Made by a program: the position numbers and the translations under genes | Notes under the pieces: generated by a model | Database searches by the model: none | Told to the model about the DNA's origin: nothing | The model's input: only the letters and a program-made list of their open reading frames with translations | From: Phallus indusiatus | Lineage: Eukaryota > Basidiomycota > Agaricomycetes > Phallales > Phallaceae | Length of the DNA: 64,000 nt | Direction of reading: 5' to 3' | NCBI GenBank assembly: GCA_027605045.1 | Contig: JAQFWX010000016.1 | Location: 898,551-962,550 of the forward strand | Shown here: in pieces, positions 46,206-58,590 of the stretch | How the letters are laid out: each line of letters begins with the position of its first letter | Position numbering within the stretch: the stretch's first letter is position 1

Positions 46206-49200
46206 TTACCATTCGAAAGTAGGTTTCGATGATACACCATTAGAAGAAGTGCCGTTGCTAGCGTCGCGGTTGTTGCCAGCGGTCCCATTCGATGTTGACG
46301 TTGATGGCTGGGCCGGGGCGGATACAGATGCCGAGGAAGAGGAAGACGACGATGTGGAAGTTGTAGTAGCATTAGAGGAAGGTGATGCGCCATGGACCGA
46401 TCTTCTTGTTTCCTTGCCAGCTCCATTAGCATTACCGTTAGCATTGCCGCTATTGTTGCCATTGGAGCTGTTTGTGCCCTCTGGCTTTCTTTCACTCTCT
46501 TCAGAACTTTTCAACGAAGGAATCCACCGTTCCTTTAAAAAAAAAAGAAATCGAAAAACCCCAATTTAGCAACTCGACTCGATAAAAACAGAAACGAACC
46601 ACAAGGCGTACCAGCTTTGTCGTTGTCGCTGTCGTCGAACCCGATCCTGATCCTGATCCTGAACCGGACGTTTTATTAGGATTCAAACTAATCGTCCCTG
46701 GGGGTTGAAACGTCGGAAGAGCAGATATAGTCGCCACATGATTACTCTGCGATGACGACGAAGAAGACAACGAGCCTGGGAAATGGTTGAAATGGAAAGA
46801 CGAAAAGTTGGCTTGAGTGGGTGTTATACCAGCAGCGGAAATCGTGCTCGAATCTGACATGGTGCGATTATGCCCGTGTCCTCGTGCATAACTGCGTACA
46901 TGCTCTGTCTCCCCATTCCCATTCCCATTTCCATTCCCGTTGTTGACTTTGATAGTAGGTCCATCTCCTGTAGTACCACTCGGATTCGCACTTGCCCCGT
47001 GTCCGTTAGTTTTCGCAGATGCCATTTTAACAGTCGATCGTCTAGCCGAACTAGCTCGAACAGGCGATGGAATAGGCCTCTGCGATTCTCTCTCGCGCTG
47101 TTCCCGATCTCTCTCCCTTTCACGCTCTCTTTCACGACGTAAAGATCCATGGCGCGTTAAACTCGACGAAGAAGGAGGAGGCGTCGACGCTGTTGATCGT
47201 CCAGGCACGACGGTATCAAGTCCGAAAAGTCCTCCACCATTGATAATCTCACGATTCCCATTCATATGGATAGCAGCGTGTCCGTTGTTATGACTGTAGG
47301 AGATAGCATGATTAGTAGGCTGACTTTGACGGGTGATGGTTGCGCGGGCAAACATTTCTGACGTTGTTGAAACTGACGATGACGCTGACGAATGGTGACC
47401 ACCACCATTCGGACCCTGACCATGTCCATGACCATGCCCATGTCCGTGACTTCCTTGACTGCTATAACCGCGACCGCCGCCGTTTAACGCTGTCCTAGTG
47501 CTATGTCCTTGACTTTGTTCTTGACCTTGACCGTTCACGTTGTTCGACGAGTTCAATCCTCCACCCACAAACGCATTCGGCGATCCATCAGGCGACGCAT
47601 TCGAACTAGCAGGTGCACTACTACCACCTCCACTTCCACTTCCGCCGGTCGAACTCGACGAAGGAGACGAAGGATGCAATGAAGCCATGCTCACAGTCGA
47701 ATTACGAGCCGACGCTGAAGCAGAAGCCGACGCCATAGAAGTAGAATTTTTAGCGTTACCAAATCCCGACGATGAAAGAACATTCGTGTTCATATTCTGC
47801 ATCGCTTCTCCCGCAGCTCCAAGACTCAAACTCGTAGTCGACCCACTCCCACTCCCATTTCCAGGGGAGGAACTTCCGATACGAGGTGTTTCGCCGGGGT
47901 CAGGTGTACGTTGTCCAGCTTGCGGCGTCTTTACCATATCATGCGAGAACGTCGACACCGCGGACTGAGAAGGTTGAGAAGGAGAAGAATAAAGTTTCGA
48001 AGACGTCACTGGCATAGGTGTATCTTCCTGCGTCACGGTTGCAACGGCGGAAGTTTCTGAGGAGTTGTTCGCAGCGTCTGTGTTAACGGAATCGACGGAG
48101 GCAGAGGGGGCAGTTTCTTGGGAATTGGGTGTTTCATCGGCGGGGGTAGTCGTGGAATCGGACAGAGCTTGTCCTGTCGTTTTAGGCGACGCGTTAGACT
48201 TGATAGACGGAGGCTTGGAATTGGGCTTTGAACCGGATCCGGCTGCCTGTGACGACGACGGCGAGGTCGCATCTTTTGACGTCGTCGAACTCTCAACAGC
48301 AGCAGTAACGGAGGGCTGTCGAGATCGAATTTCACTGTTGTCGCCTTCCGGAACCTGCGACAAAGAAGCACCACCCTGTTTCTCTTCAACAATTCTTTCC
48401 TTCTCCTTCTCCCTGCCCTTCCCCTTTCCCTTATCTTTATCCTTGTTCCGCCCAATTCCTTCCGTATCGCTTGCTCTTTCAAGTAACTTTTCCATGAACC
48501 GTTGAGATTCCGAGTCTGAGCCTAAATCCGAATCAGAGTCGGAACCAGACTTGCGAACAGGCGGAGGATGGAACACCGCATCTAAAAAGTTTTCATTCAC
48601 ATCAAAACCACGAGCAAAAAGAAGGAATAAAAGAAAACGCACATGGAGGAGACATAACGCTTGCAGAAGAAGTGCTAACATTAGACATCGCAGACGCAGA
48701 ACGAACGATAGTCGATCCAATTTCTGCATTCGTCTGTTGTTGAGTTGTTGTATGGGAGCGGGTATGTCCTTTACCCTTTCCGTTTACATTTCCGTTGCCA
48801 TTCACGGTTCCATTTGCACTCGCACTCGCATTCCCGTTGGTCGACCTGCTAACCGTAGGGGTGGCAGATCTTAGTGGGACTTTTGTTGCGCGTGCGGCAA
48901 CAGGGGCGTGAATATGAGCGCCGTTTCCGTTTGAAGTTGGTTGAGGTTGAGCGAATGGATTGGAAGGACGGAGCGGTAATCCGTTGGTGTTGCCATTGCC
49001 GTTGCTGCTATTGGTGCCACGGATGGTCGCTTGATAATCATGACTAGTCATCCCATTACTGCTACTGTTGTTATTTGTGATGTTACCGTTGGTATATGCG
49101 TATGAATAACCACCGTTGGATCTTCCGTTTTTGAGGTGATCGGTATTTGGAAGACGCGCGGGGGGTTTTGCAGCAGCACCAGTAGGTTTAAGGCCGTTGG

Positions 49201-50452
49201 TGTGGCTATTAACGAAAGAGTAGCTACTCTTGCTGCTTGACGGGGCATTTGCTGCAGAATCTTTGATTAGTAAGGGTAAAAAAAAAAAAAGAAGACGAAG
49301 CAATCTTCATTTACCAGTTTGGGTGGGAGGTGAAGCATGTGGAGAATCGACATATTCTATTTCTTCGGCATCTTGGTTAAGAAAGAAAGCATAATTATTG
49401 CTATCGCTGTTCTTTCCGTTGGTGGTAGTAGTAGCAGTAGTAGAGTCTGGAATAAAGTAAGCACGAGGTATAGCAGCTGACGTCGACCACAACGGACTTG
49501 GAGGAGATACACCAGACGGCTTCCAAATATTATGATTCTGCTGTCCATGTGATTGATCTACCGATATCTTTTCCGAGGGTACTTTAGGAGGACTCGCACG
49601 ATACGCGGGAGTCGTTTTTTTAGAAGACGCTCTAGAACTCTGCTTGGAAGAGTTCTTGGAGCGCTCTTCTTCTTCCACTTTGCTGCTTTTTTCGGCGTCT
49701 TCACGTTCTTGAACAGCGAGTTGAGCTAGAACTGCGTTGATGTCGATGGGTTCTTCTCCGCCTCTGCCAAGTCCGCTGTATGAGGGATGTAGGACGTCCC
49801 TGTCAGCTATAACGGGCGAGGCAGCCTCGGAGAAGACATAAGCGCCAGGTATATTCGGGGATGATTGTTTGGGGTATCCGTTGAAAGTTGTATTGGTAGC
49901 ACTTGTATTCGTGTTAGATGAGTTTATATGAGACGTTGGATGAGAAGGCGAATTGGAATGAGACGACTGTTGCGAGCTTCTTTCACGCTTGAGGTTCATC
50001 TTGGTAGTACTAAGAGGATCTTTGTCGTCTTCCTCTCGACCCTTGGGCCTCCAAATTTTTTGCCCAGATTCACCGAGGACGAGGGTAGGTGGTGTTGTAG
50101 GCGGGGTTTTGCCAAAGACGACATCAGGAACAGAATCCAGCCCGAAGAACGCGTCCTTGTCGGTATTGGGAACGCCTTCCTCGACTCTGACGACGTCCTG
50201 GAGACCTTCGGACACGCTCTTGATTCGGACTTTAAGCTCGTTATGGGCGGAGAGAATCTGTTGAGTTGCGCGAAGGAGGGTTGTTAATTCGGAAGATATA
50301 AGAGAAGACGTCTGGAGGAGGGTTTGGACCTCTGTTGAAAGAGAGTTGAGAGTTGGTGCTCGAGTGATTTTCATGGGCAATTTGTTGTTGTTGTTGTTAG
50401 CCCGGTCGTTGGTGATGCTTTCGTCAAAGATGTTGGCTGTACGAATAGGCAT
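46206..50452 (-). CDS. Large Asn/Ser/Gly-rich protein, function unknown
   Basis: Four exons (50452-49315, 49260-48643, 48581-46612, 46532-46206) join in frame through introns of 54-79 nt to 1350 residues. Residues 30-85 form a likely helical or coiled-coil stretch (LSTEVQTLLQTSSLISSELT, LRATQQILSAHNELKVRI), the only ordered-looking part. Around 165-175 there is IWRPKGREEDDKDP. The remainder is low complexity: Asn-rich, Ser/Thr-rich, Lys/Glu-rich (NKDKDKGKGKGREKEKERI), and simple Gly repeats including HGHGHGHGHGQG, GSGSGSGSGS and GNGNGNGNGE. Composition like this is common in fungal regulators that form condensates, but no family was recognised and no role is claimed. The start is the first ATG, followed by a clean upstream region. 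Confidence 0.7.
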
Positions 50453-51546
50453 GAGAGTATTATAATTTGTTGAAATACGAGTAACGAGAAGAGATTAGAC
50501 GGTAGTATTATTCTGAGAGAAACTAGAAAGAAAAGACTGATACGGTGGGGGATGTCAGCACAGCAAGGGAATCAAAATGATAACCAAAACACTCACACAG
50601 AGATGCGGGAGAAAAAAAGCAACGAGCACAGATATGCAGGAAGGTGATTGCTGAGGTATATATATTTAAATGATATTGAGTAATTTGCGCAGAAACTGAG
50701 CGAAGGATGACAATGGTGCTGGTAATGGCAATGGTTTGGAGAGAGAGAGAGACGACGCCCAAAATACGCCCTCGAGCCTTTGAGACGAGTCAGAGAAAAG
50801 CGTGCGAAAGTAGAGAGAGAGCCAATGAGAGACGATGGTTGTTTCATTCCATTCGCCCGTCCGTGAGCTTACCTCGTGTCGTTCCGCTGCCAATGCGCGT
50901 GTGTACTAATTGCGCGTTCCGCCAACGGCATGTGCCCTAACCCTAATACACTTAACACAAGTCCCAGCCCACAGCCCAGCTGAGCTCAGATGTTTTTCAT
51001 TTTTCATTAATGACAAGGGCAGGAAGCACATGCTCACCGAGCCTGGTCATATTCCATTTTTAGTACAATATATGCGCAGTTTAAGGTCAAAACGTGGATA
51101 TTATTATCGTACGGTTGAGGGGGGTTTTTTTTTTTTTTTCAGTGATACACGTTGTAGATGCGAATTCGGGTATGACTCTGAACTGGAAATTGTTTGTGGA
51201 ATCGTCGGGGTAACGTCATCATTTAACGGGGCAATCGTCGTCGTCAGGGGACAGAGCCTGCAATGCAGGAGCAGCACGATCCGATTGATCCCTCATTCAT
51301 CCATCCATTCATTCATTCATAAACACAGATTTTTTTTCATTGTTCGGCGATAAATAAAACATACAGTCGAAACAAGACAACTAAAACTAAAACAGCATAC
51401 AAATCTTACTACACAACAAACAAACAAACAAACAAACATTATTTTTTCCATCCCCTTTTTCCATTTTCATTTTCATTTCTCGCGCGTTAGTTTAGTCATA
51501 CACAAAGAGCAGGGAGAGAAAAAGAAAAGAGTATATCAGAATTGAT
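50453..51546. other. Intergenic region between tandem minus-strand genes
   Basis: Promoter of the 46206-50452 gene and 3' flank of the PB1 gene. Contains a long T-run near 51127, ATTC repeats near 51303 and AAAC repeats near 51420. Two adjacent CCCTAA units (50935-50946) are too few to be a telomere relic. Confidence 0.5.
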
Positions 51547-54500
51547 TTAGAGGACACGTCCATTCCATTGTCCCGGGATAGATCCGGCATTAGAAGCAGG
51601 CACAGCTCCATTGCCAACGCCAGAAGTAGAACTACTATTGGCATCCGCAGCACCAGCGACAGCCAATGCTGCAACCACGCGAGGAGAAGTAGAAGGACCA
51701 CTCATGCTTCTCGAGTTAGAAGAACTATTCGCGTTCGCGTTCGTTCCATTCAGAAGATTGGGGTTCGTCAGCAACCGTTCGACAAGACGTCCTACAATAG
51801 CGACAACATCCGCGCTTTGCAGGTTCCCGTTCACACGAGCCGCCTCATCTCGGACTTCCTTCTCAACGATAGATTCAAAAGGTCCACCTGTCAGAGATCT
51901 AAAGCCCATCTGTATTTCGTGTTAGATTTACTCCTATTGTTCACAACCAAAGAAAAGAAAATGGAAGCGCGTACAGTGAACAACTTGTTCAAAATATAGT
52001 TCTTGAGTTGTCTTTCTGTTTGGACATAGAAGCCAAACGGAAATGACTCTGCAGGCTGGACGAGCGGAGGAAGTGACGCAGGTCTGGGCATCAAATAAGT
52101 ACATAACAATACATAGCTAAACAATAAAAACACATACAAATTTTCCCGTCCTTCGTCGTCGCTTGATTCAGCATTTACATTTATAGGTCGAAAAGGAGGT
52201 CTACTAAAAAATGATAACCATTTTAAGATAAGAAACAAAGTTTTCACTTTTAAGAAATTAAAACATAAACACATACGGTTCCTCATCCGTGGATTCGGCA
52301 GCAGGTTGTGGAAAAGGAGATGGAACATCCCGAGGTCGAACATGACGTTCTGGAGATGGAGAACGAGAACGCCCAGGTCCGATAGGTGGCGCAAACCGAA
52401 CAGACCATCTATTCGGCCTTGACTCAGACCTTTGCTGTTGTTGTTGTTGCTGTTGTTGTTGTCTCACATCCGGCTGAGGCGATGCTTCGGGTGAAGGCAG
52501 AGCAGGCAACGACCCAGGCATAGCAGGATATCCAGGTCTAACACCCGACAACAACGGGCCTACAGGTTGACGATGATAATGCGACACACCACCAGGGGTG
52601 GAGGAGGCGGTGGAGGCAGGGTAGTTCGACTTTGACTTTGATTTTGACGAGGTACCGGCAGTTCGCGTTCGGGCAAGGCACCGGGCATTGTCGGAACGAC
52701 AGCATTGTTAGTGTTGTTGGAGGGCAGTTCAGCAGGGATAGTCATGGCATCAAAGGGTCTAACCCGACCAAGCTGAGGTTGTTGTTGTTGCGTGCCCGAA
52801 TTAGAATTAGAATTGGAAGAAGGATCTGGCTGCTGTTGCCCTGGCGTTTGTGTCATAAAAGCCTTTCTGGCTTCATCGCGCTGTCTGATAGAAAAACAGG
52901 GTTAGAAGATATAACCAGGAGAAAGGTAGTGTATTCTCACCTCTTCCATGCAGCTTTCTTAGATTTGTAAATTTTCCTGGCTTCTTCAACTTCGACTCGC
53001 TCAATACGCGTGCTACTTGTGGACATTCTCTCGGTCGAGGGTTGTGAAGACAGATCACCTCCATTAGACGAAGCTCCAGGTACCGGTGCTTGTACTGGTG
53101 CGGGTGCTGCTGGTGCTGGAACGGGCGCAGGAGCCGCACGAGGTACAAAAGGCGCAGCATGAGACTGTGGCAGAATATCATTCTCCGCAATAGAATCAAC
53201 ATGACTAAAAGGACGTCCCCAAGGCTGCTGATGATGTTGATGGTGTTGATGATGATGGGGGTGGTGGTGGTGTCCAAATCTCGTTGACGAGCCATTCAAA
53301 CGACTAGGCACGCTGCTCATTCTTCGTAATCCAAAAGGACCCTGGAACGGTACAGGATGTACTGGCAACGGTCCCGCAGGAACAAACCCACGTCGTGCAC
53401 GGTCTAGTTCACGACTTTCTTCATTCCCATCGGCGGTGTTGCGTCCACCTTCTTCAACATCCGAACGTACTGCACGTTGTAGATGATGATGTGAACGATA
53501 TCTACTAGGAACACCAAAACTTCCCCATCCAAGTGTGTCGTCCCCTCTACCCCACCGTGACGATCTCCCGCCGCCAACCGTATTAGCACGGCTCAAGTAG
53601 GAGGGCACAAAAGGTGATCTGAACGCGTGATCGCTGCTGCTGACATTTGCATTATTCCCTTCTAGATCGGAATTTCCATTTGCATCTTCCTGTGTTGGAG
53701 GGCGAGGTAAATGTCTAGGGTGGGGTAAATGTCTAGAGAGACGCCTTTCATTGACATTGGCAGGAGCATCGGAATATATCTCAGAAGTCGGACGAGGTGG
53801 TGGCGGTGGCGGAGGCGGTGGTGGTGGAAGCGGTGTAACTGGGGGAGGAAGAGGCGCGACAGGACCAGCATGGAAATGACCGGCCCACGTCATTCTTCTA
53901 TGAGCATACGGTTGTGGCGGCGGCGGCGGCCCCCAAAACCCAACAGGCGGGACTTGAGCATGCATAAGTCGACTTGGAGATTCATCGCGCGTGTGTACCT
54001 TTTCCTCTTCCTCTTCTTCCTCCTCCTCCTCCTCTTCTTCTTCAATCTTCACGTTTGGCGACTCTTTCTTCGCTGGAAGCGGGACGTACGAAGGATTATA
54101 CGACGATGAATGTCTGGGTGTTCGTTCTTCTTCCTCCTCCGACTCTTCATCCTCTTCAGCTTGAGGTTCCAGTGGGACAGAAATATAATAAGGATTATAA
54201 ACCGGCTCGCGAGTCGTCGACGCTTGTTTCTCTTTCGCCTTCTCCTCCTCTTCGGCTTTCCTCTCGCTATCCCTCAGCGCTCTCTCTCTTTGCAACTGCG
54301 ATATCATATCTCGCATTTGCACCTCCATACCCTCTCTTTCCTCGGTAACCTGACTCGAAATACGTCTAAGATCCTCCTTCGCCAGATCAATATCCCATCG
54401 AAGACTACGCATCTCATGAACGAGCTGAGAAACCTCATCTCGCAACTTCTCCTTCACCTCTATAAGCTCGCGAGCCTCCACTTTAACAATATCCATTTCG

Positions 54501-57004
54501 TTCCTAACGCGATCCAAAGACGACTGAGCCCCTTGTAACGTCTCTTGTCGGAGCTCTACGAATCTCTGTTGAATAGACTGCGTCATTTCCTCCTTCAGCG
54601 TTTCCATTTCTCGTCCCAGGCTGGTTATTACACCTTGAGAAACGTCGCGCAACTGCTCCAGCGTTGTTTTAACCAAATGATTACGAGCCATCATATGTAT
54701 TCTTTCAAACGCATGTACAGGGCGGGGTGGCTGATCTCGACTAGGCCACGGGTCTCGCGACGACGATCTCGAACGGCCGGCAGTGAGGACCTGTGGTCGA
54801 ACACGTCCTGACACAGATGACGCTCGTGATGCCGAGGATACTGAAGGTACACTAGGAACTGGACTTGGTTGGCGATTAACTAAAGGCGCAACAGATGGTG
54901 ATCTTGATCTTAGCACGATCGGACTCTGACGATGGTCTGACATAAAAATTGGCGAAGGTGGGGCAATGAAAGGTGCTGGCGTTGTCAAAGCTGAAACAGA
55001 CGATCCTGATGGTGGTGACGGACGGATGACGATAGAAGCAGGACGATAATCCTCGTCAACTGAATGCTCTCTCAAAGCTGAAACGGGCGATCTTGGTGCA
55101 GGATAGACGATGAAAGGAGTAGGATAATGAGGGGAGCCAACTGAATGCTCTCTCGATACGACTTTTGAATAAGCATAATCATCGCTACAGGTAATCGTGT
55201 TCAGTATCGCTCGTGACTCTTTTAGATAAAAAGAAGCTACATACGGAGACGATGCCCTACCCCTACTACGTGAGATTCCCCCGCAACGTAATGGAGATCC
55301 GGCGACGGAGGAAACCCTCGAAACAGTCGCCGGAGGATCTGCGGCATTTGCAACAGATCGAAGGCTATAAAAAGACACAGGTGGAGGCGAACTACTGAAT
55401 GTGTGTGAGTTCGTGAATTAAGAAAACGAGAAAGAAAGAAAGAAAACGAACACATTCGAGAGAGGGGTATCTCTCCGTCGCGGAGAGCGCGATCTTGAGA
55501 ACCGAGGAGAAGGAGACCTTGAAGCCTCGCAAAGAGACCTGCTATGAAGCCAATTAGTCCCACAAGGTACTTGTTCTTCTTATAAAAGAAAAACATACAA
55601 ATATTTCTGTAATAGCGCCTTTTCATGTTCTGGAGGAGACGGCACCGGCTGTGCAGGAGGCAGCGGGTCTTCATATGTGGAAGGAGGAGCATGCCCAATG
55701 TCCTCAGTATTCGCTCGTGATGGAGGCCTCTGTACATAAATGACACTGGGAGGCCTTGAACTTTGCACATGTGGTGGGGGCGAATGCGCACAAACGGAAA
55801 ACACCACACGCTGCGATCCAGAACTACCCACAGAAGTTTCTCTTGAACGAACGCGGTCAGCATCGACTGCGGATGCTGGTCCTGATGAAACAGGTACCGC
55901 CGGACTGCTTAACGACCTTTGTGAAAGGTTGTCGATTGGACGGTCATTAATAAATCTCATAATGTCTTCAGTTGTTATGTATTGTACCGGGCTACTCGCC
56001 GTCGCAATTGGACCTCTAATCCCTCCCATAATGATGGGCGGAGAAGTGGGCCGAGATCGACGAAGAGGATAATAAGGAGAAGGGGAACGAGAGGCGGGGT
56101 GACTATGGTGCAGAGGTGGGGTTGGAGGATAATCTCGAGGTATTTCTGGTAGAACGGGTGTACGTCTAAAGAACTCGTAATCCGGAGCCTCAGAAGGAGG
56201 GGACCGTGCCATTCTGATAAAAGAAGGAGAAAGCGATCGAGACCTTTGGGTGGATAGAGATCTGAGACGCGGTGGAGGGTTTACCAAGAAACTATGCGCC
56301 TCGATCTCGGACCCGTTGTCACTCGGGGTCCCAGCTTCATTCGGGCCGTCAACGAAAGATACCAAGTCGCCGGACTCTTCTTGAGCGATGATTCGACTTT
56401 CGGAAAGGAGAACAGGAGAAGGAGACCTGCCGCGCTCATGGGATGGCTGCGGGGATGACAAAGAACGAGGCTTGGGCAATCCATTGGGGGATACAGAAGA
56501 GTTACGTTCAACAGGGGAATGTTTGACGAAACTAAAGCTGGATGAATCAGAGGCGGGACGGCGTGCACCAGAGACCGCCAAGTTGCGAACGATGAATTTC
56601 CTTGGCAAAGGAGTGGGCGCGTGCGATGACCGGCGGTTAAGGAACTCATGATAATCTTGAAGCTCGAATTCAGAGCTTATTGTAATTTCATCTCTAAGAA
56701 AATAACATTAGCATGAGCGCGCAGTAAAGCTGAGGATGTGGAATGACTTACCCATCACTACGTACGCAAAACAAGGACGAAGGACGCAAGTGGAAGATCG
56801 GTACTTTAGCATGTAGACTCACATGAGAAGGAAGTAATTAAACACATACTCATCTATGTAAACCAACCCAACGTCATTCACAGGAATAGAAAAAAGCTCG
56901 TGTACACGAGAAGCAAGCACATCCCATGTGGGCTCAGCATCGAGGCTAACACGACGACCTTCGCCACCAGGTAGAACGAGTTTGTAGACGTATCGCACAG
57001 ACAT
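51547..57004 (-). CDS. PB1-domain coiled-coil protein, proline-rich (PB1-A)
   Basis: PB1 domains pair with one another to build signalling and polarity complexes. Ten exons join in frame: 57004-56850, a 6-nt microexon 56757-56752, 56693-55599, 55538-55452, 55394-52941, 52884-52631, 52559-52277, 52203-52138, 52083-51975, 51909-51547, giving about 1623 residues. The N-terminal 75 residues form the PB1 domain (VYKLVLPGGEGRRVSL, then the acidic loop YIDDDGDEITISSEFELQDY). Next come Ser/Pro and Arg-Ser-rich segments, a coiled coil around 690-845 (LEQLRDVSQG...DLAKEDLRRISSQ), an acidic Glu run, polyproline, a His run, Gln runs and an ordered C-terminal piece (FGFYVQTERQLKNYILNKLF). The intron 52560-52630 is the weakest join; without it there is a frameshift. 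It is divergent from a paralogue at 58591. Role is inferred as a scaffold or actin/polarity adaptor, not proven. Confidence 0.78.
56752..56757 (-). other. 6-nt microexon of PB1-A
   Basis: TGATGG on the minus strand lies between introns 56758-56849 (GT...AG) and 56694-56751 (GT...AG). Its inclusion adds Asp-Gly and restores the PB1 acidic-loop consensus; skipping it would keep the frame. Confidence 0.7.
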
Positions 57005-58590
57005 GTGCTAGACAGGTCGAATGACACAAACTAAGACTAAAACTAAACTAAAACGATGGTGGAGACAGTGAAACGACGATGGAAAAAGAAAAAAACGACG
57101 ATGAATATGGGTGTGCGTGGCTTTGCCAGACCAACTGACCGAGAAGTGGGGACCCTTTTTAATGAGCGCACTGTTGTCAGGATTACGTAATTAATTAGTC
57201 TTATGTAATGATGCGCACAGGGTTGCCAAAGTCACGGAGCCAACAAATTTGCAAATTTGCAAATTGAGTCATTGACCATACAGTAAAGTAAGTATACCAA
57301 TTAGGACACGCTGTCGACTGACTACAATAATTAATAACATTTCGCGTTTGTAGAGCAATTTTTTTCCATATTCTTGGAAGGGCCTCCGCCGACTGCCATC
57401 TACACGAGTAGTCTGGACATTATCGGAGACTGGTGACGCGTTCGTTCACAACCAGCAATGGCCAATAGAATCAAATCGGAAAACTGAATCATCGATATGA
57501 AAGGTTAACGCTGTGCAGAGAGCTCCAGTCACAGCTCGCCGTGAAATCCGACTATCCAGGCCGCACCAAAGGGAGTCACCCATATACAGGCAAGCGTAAT
57601 CCCACCAACTTTTCACATGGCAGTCACTCATTCGTGACTACTACCTACATAGGCGAGCAACTGATATGAGGCCTCATCGACTCTTTATTCCAAGAGATAT
57701 CACTCGTTGAAGTTCCAATCTTACTGTGATAACTAACGATGAGATAAGATAATCTGGAAGAATCCAAACGACGACGAACATGGTTCATTCTGGTTCATTA
57801 TCTTCGGAAACGTAAATTATTCGTCTCGTGTTCACAAAAGTATGGGAGCATCGAGACTCTGCTCTAAAATTAATTTACGTACAACGGTACACAGCTTATT
57901 CTCTTAATGAATCCAATTTTCTTCAAACAGATCCCGATTAAAACGGTTAGATTACGATACTTCCTCCCCGCTGCCCTAATACATATCAGTGTAGTCTAAG
58001 CGAACGGCTACATAAATAGGTCGAACAACAACACTCATGATTAAGTCAAAGGCGGAACCAACTTGAACCAAAAGAAGGCAGCGAGGCCATTCGGAACACC
58101 TTTCGGCAGGAAGAAGATTGAACAACTGCAACGCCAAACTGTCTCCATACGATATTTGACTCAATTTAGTATTCAAACTGATGCAGCACAAACTTGCGGG
58201 GTCTAGACACGAATTACGACTAACGAACAAAGAATAAGGACTCGGCGAAGTGAGCCATTGATACCCTTTTATGCCTAAGAACGACCTGAAATCCCTTATG
58301 ACACCGCGCAGGGATCCGTATTCTAAAATAGAAAGACCAATGGGGCCTTTCAATTTGGTACTTCGCACAACGCCCCTTCTTCATGCGCCAAGTTCCCAAT
58401 AAGTCGGCGCTACCCTACAATCCGGACTTCCCAGGCTACACGAGGTGGGAGCGTGTCTCCTTATAAAGGGTGTCGATATTTATGTGATAAGACAGCCCTG
58501 TTACACTCACCTCGAAAGCAAGCACCCACAGTTCTCTCTACACTATTAACTCCCACAGCTCTGTTGGTGGACGCCGCCGCCACAGAAGCC
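57005..58590. other. Shared divergent promoter region of the two PB1 genes
   Basis: About 1.6 kb between divergent starts. No coding frame with a domain, although an in-phase ATG at 58453 could extend PB1-B by 46 residues. No TATA box or repeat was clear. Confidence 0.5.

Noticed and set aside
48033..48505. Long frames on both strands opposite the Asn/Ser-rich gene
   Set aside because: Shadows of repetitive coding sequence; the minus-strand four-exon model explains the region.
50935..50946. Two CCCTAA units resembling telomere repeat
   Set aside because: Only two units, inside a promoter-proximal region between ordinary genes; too short to be a telomere relic.
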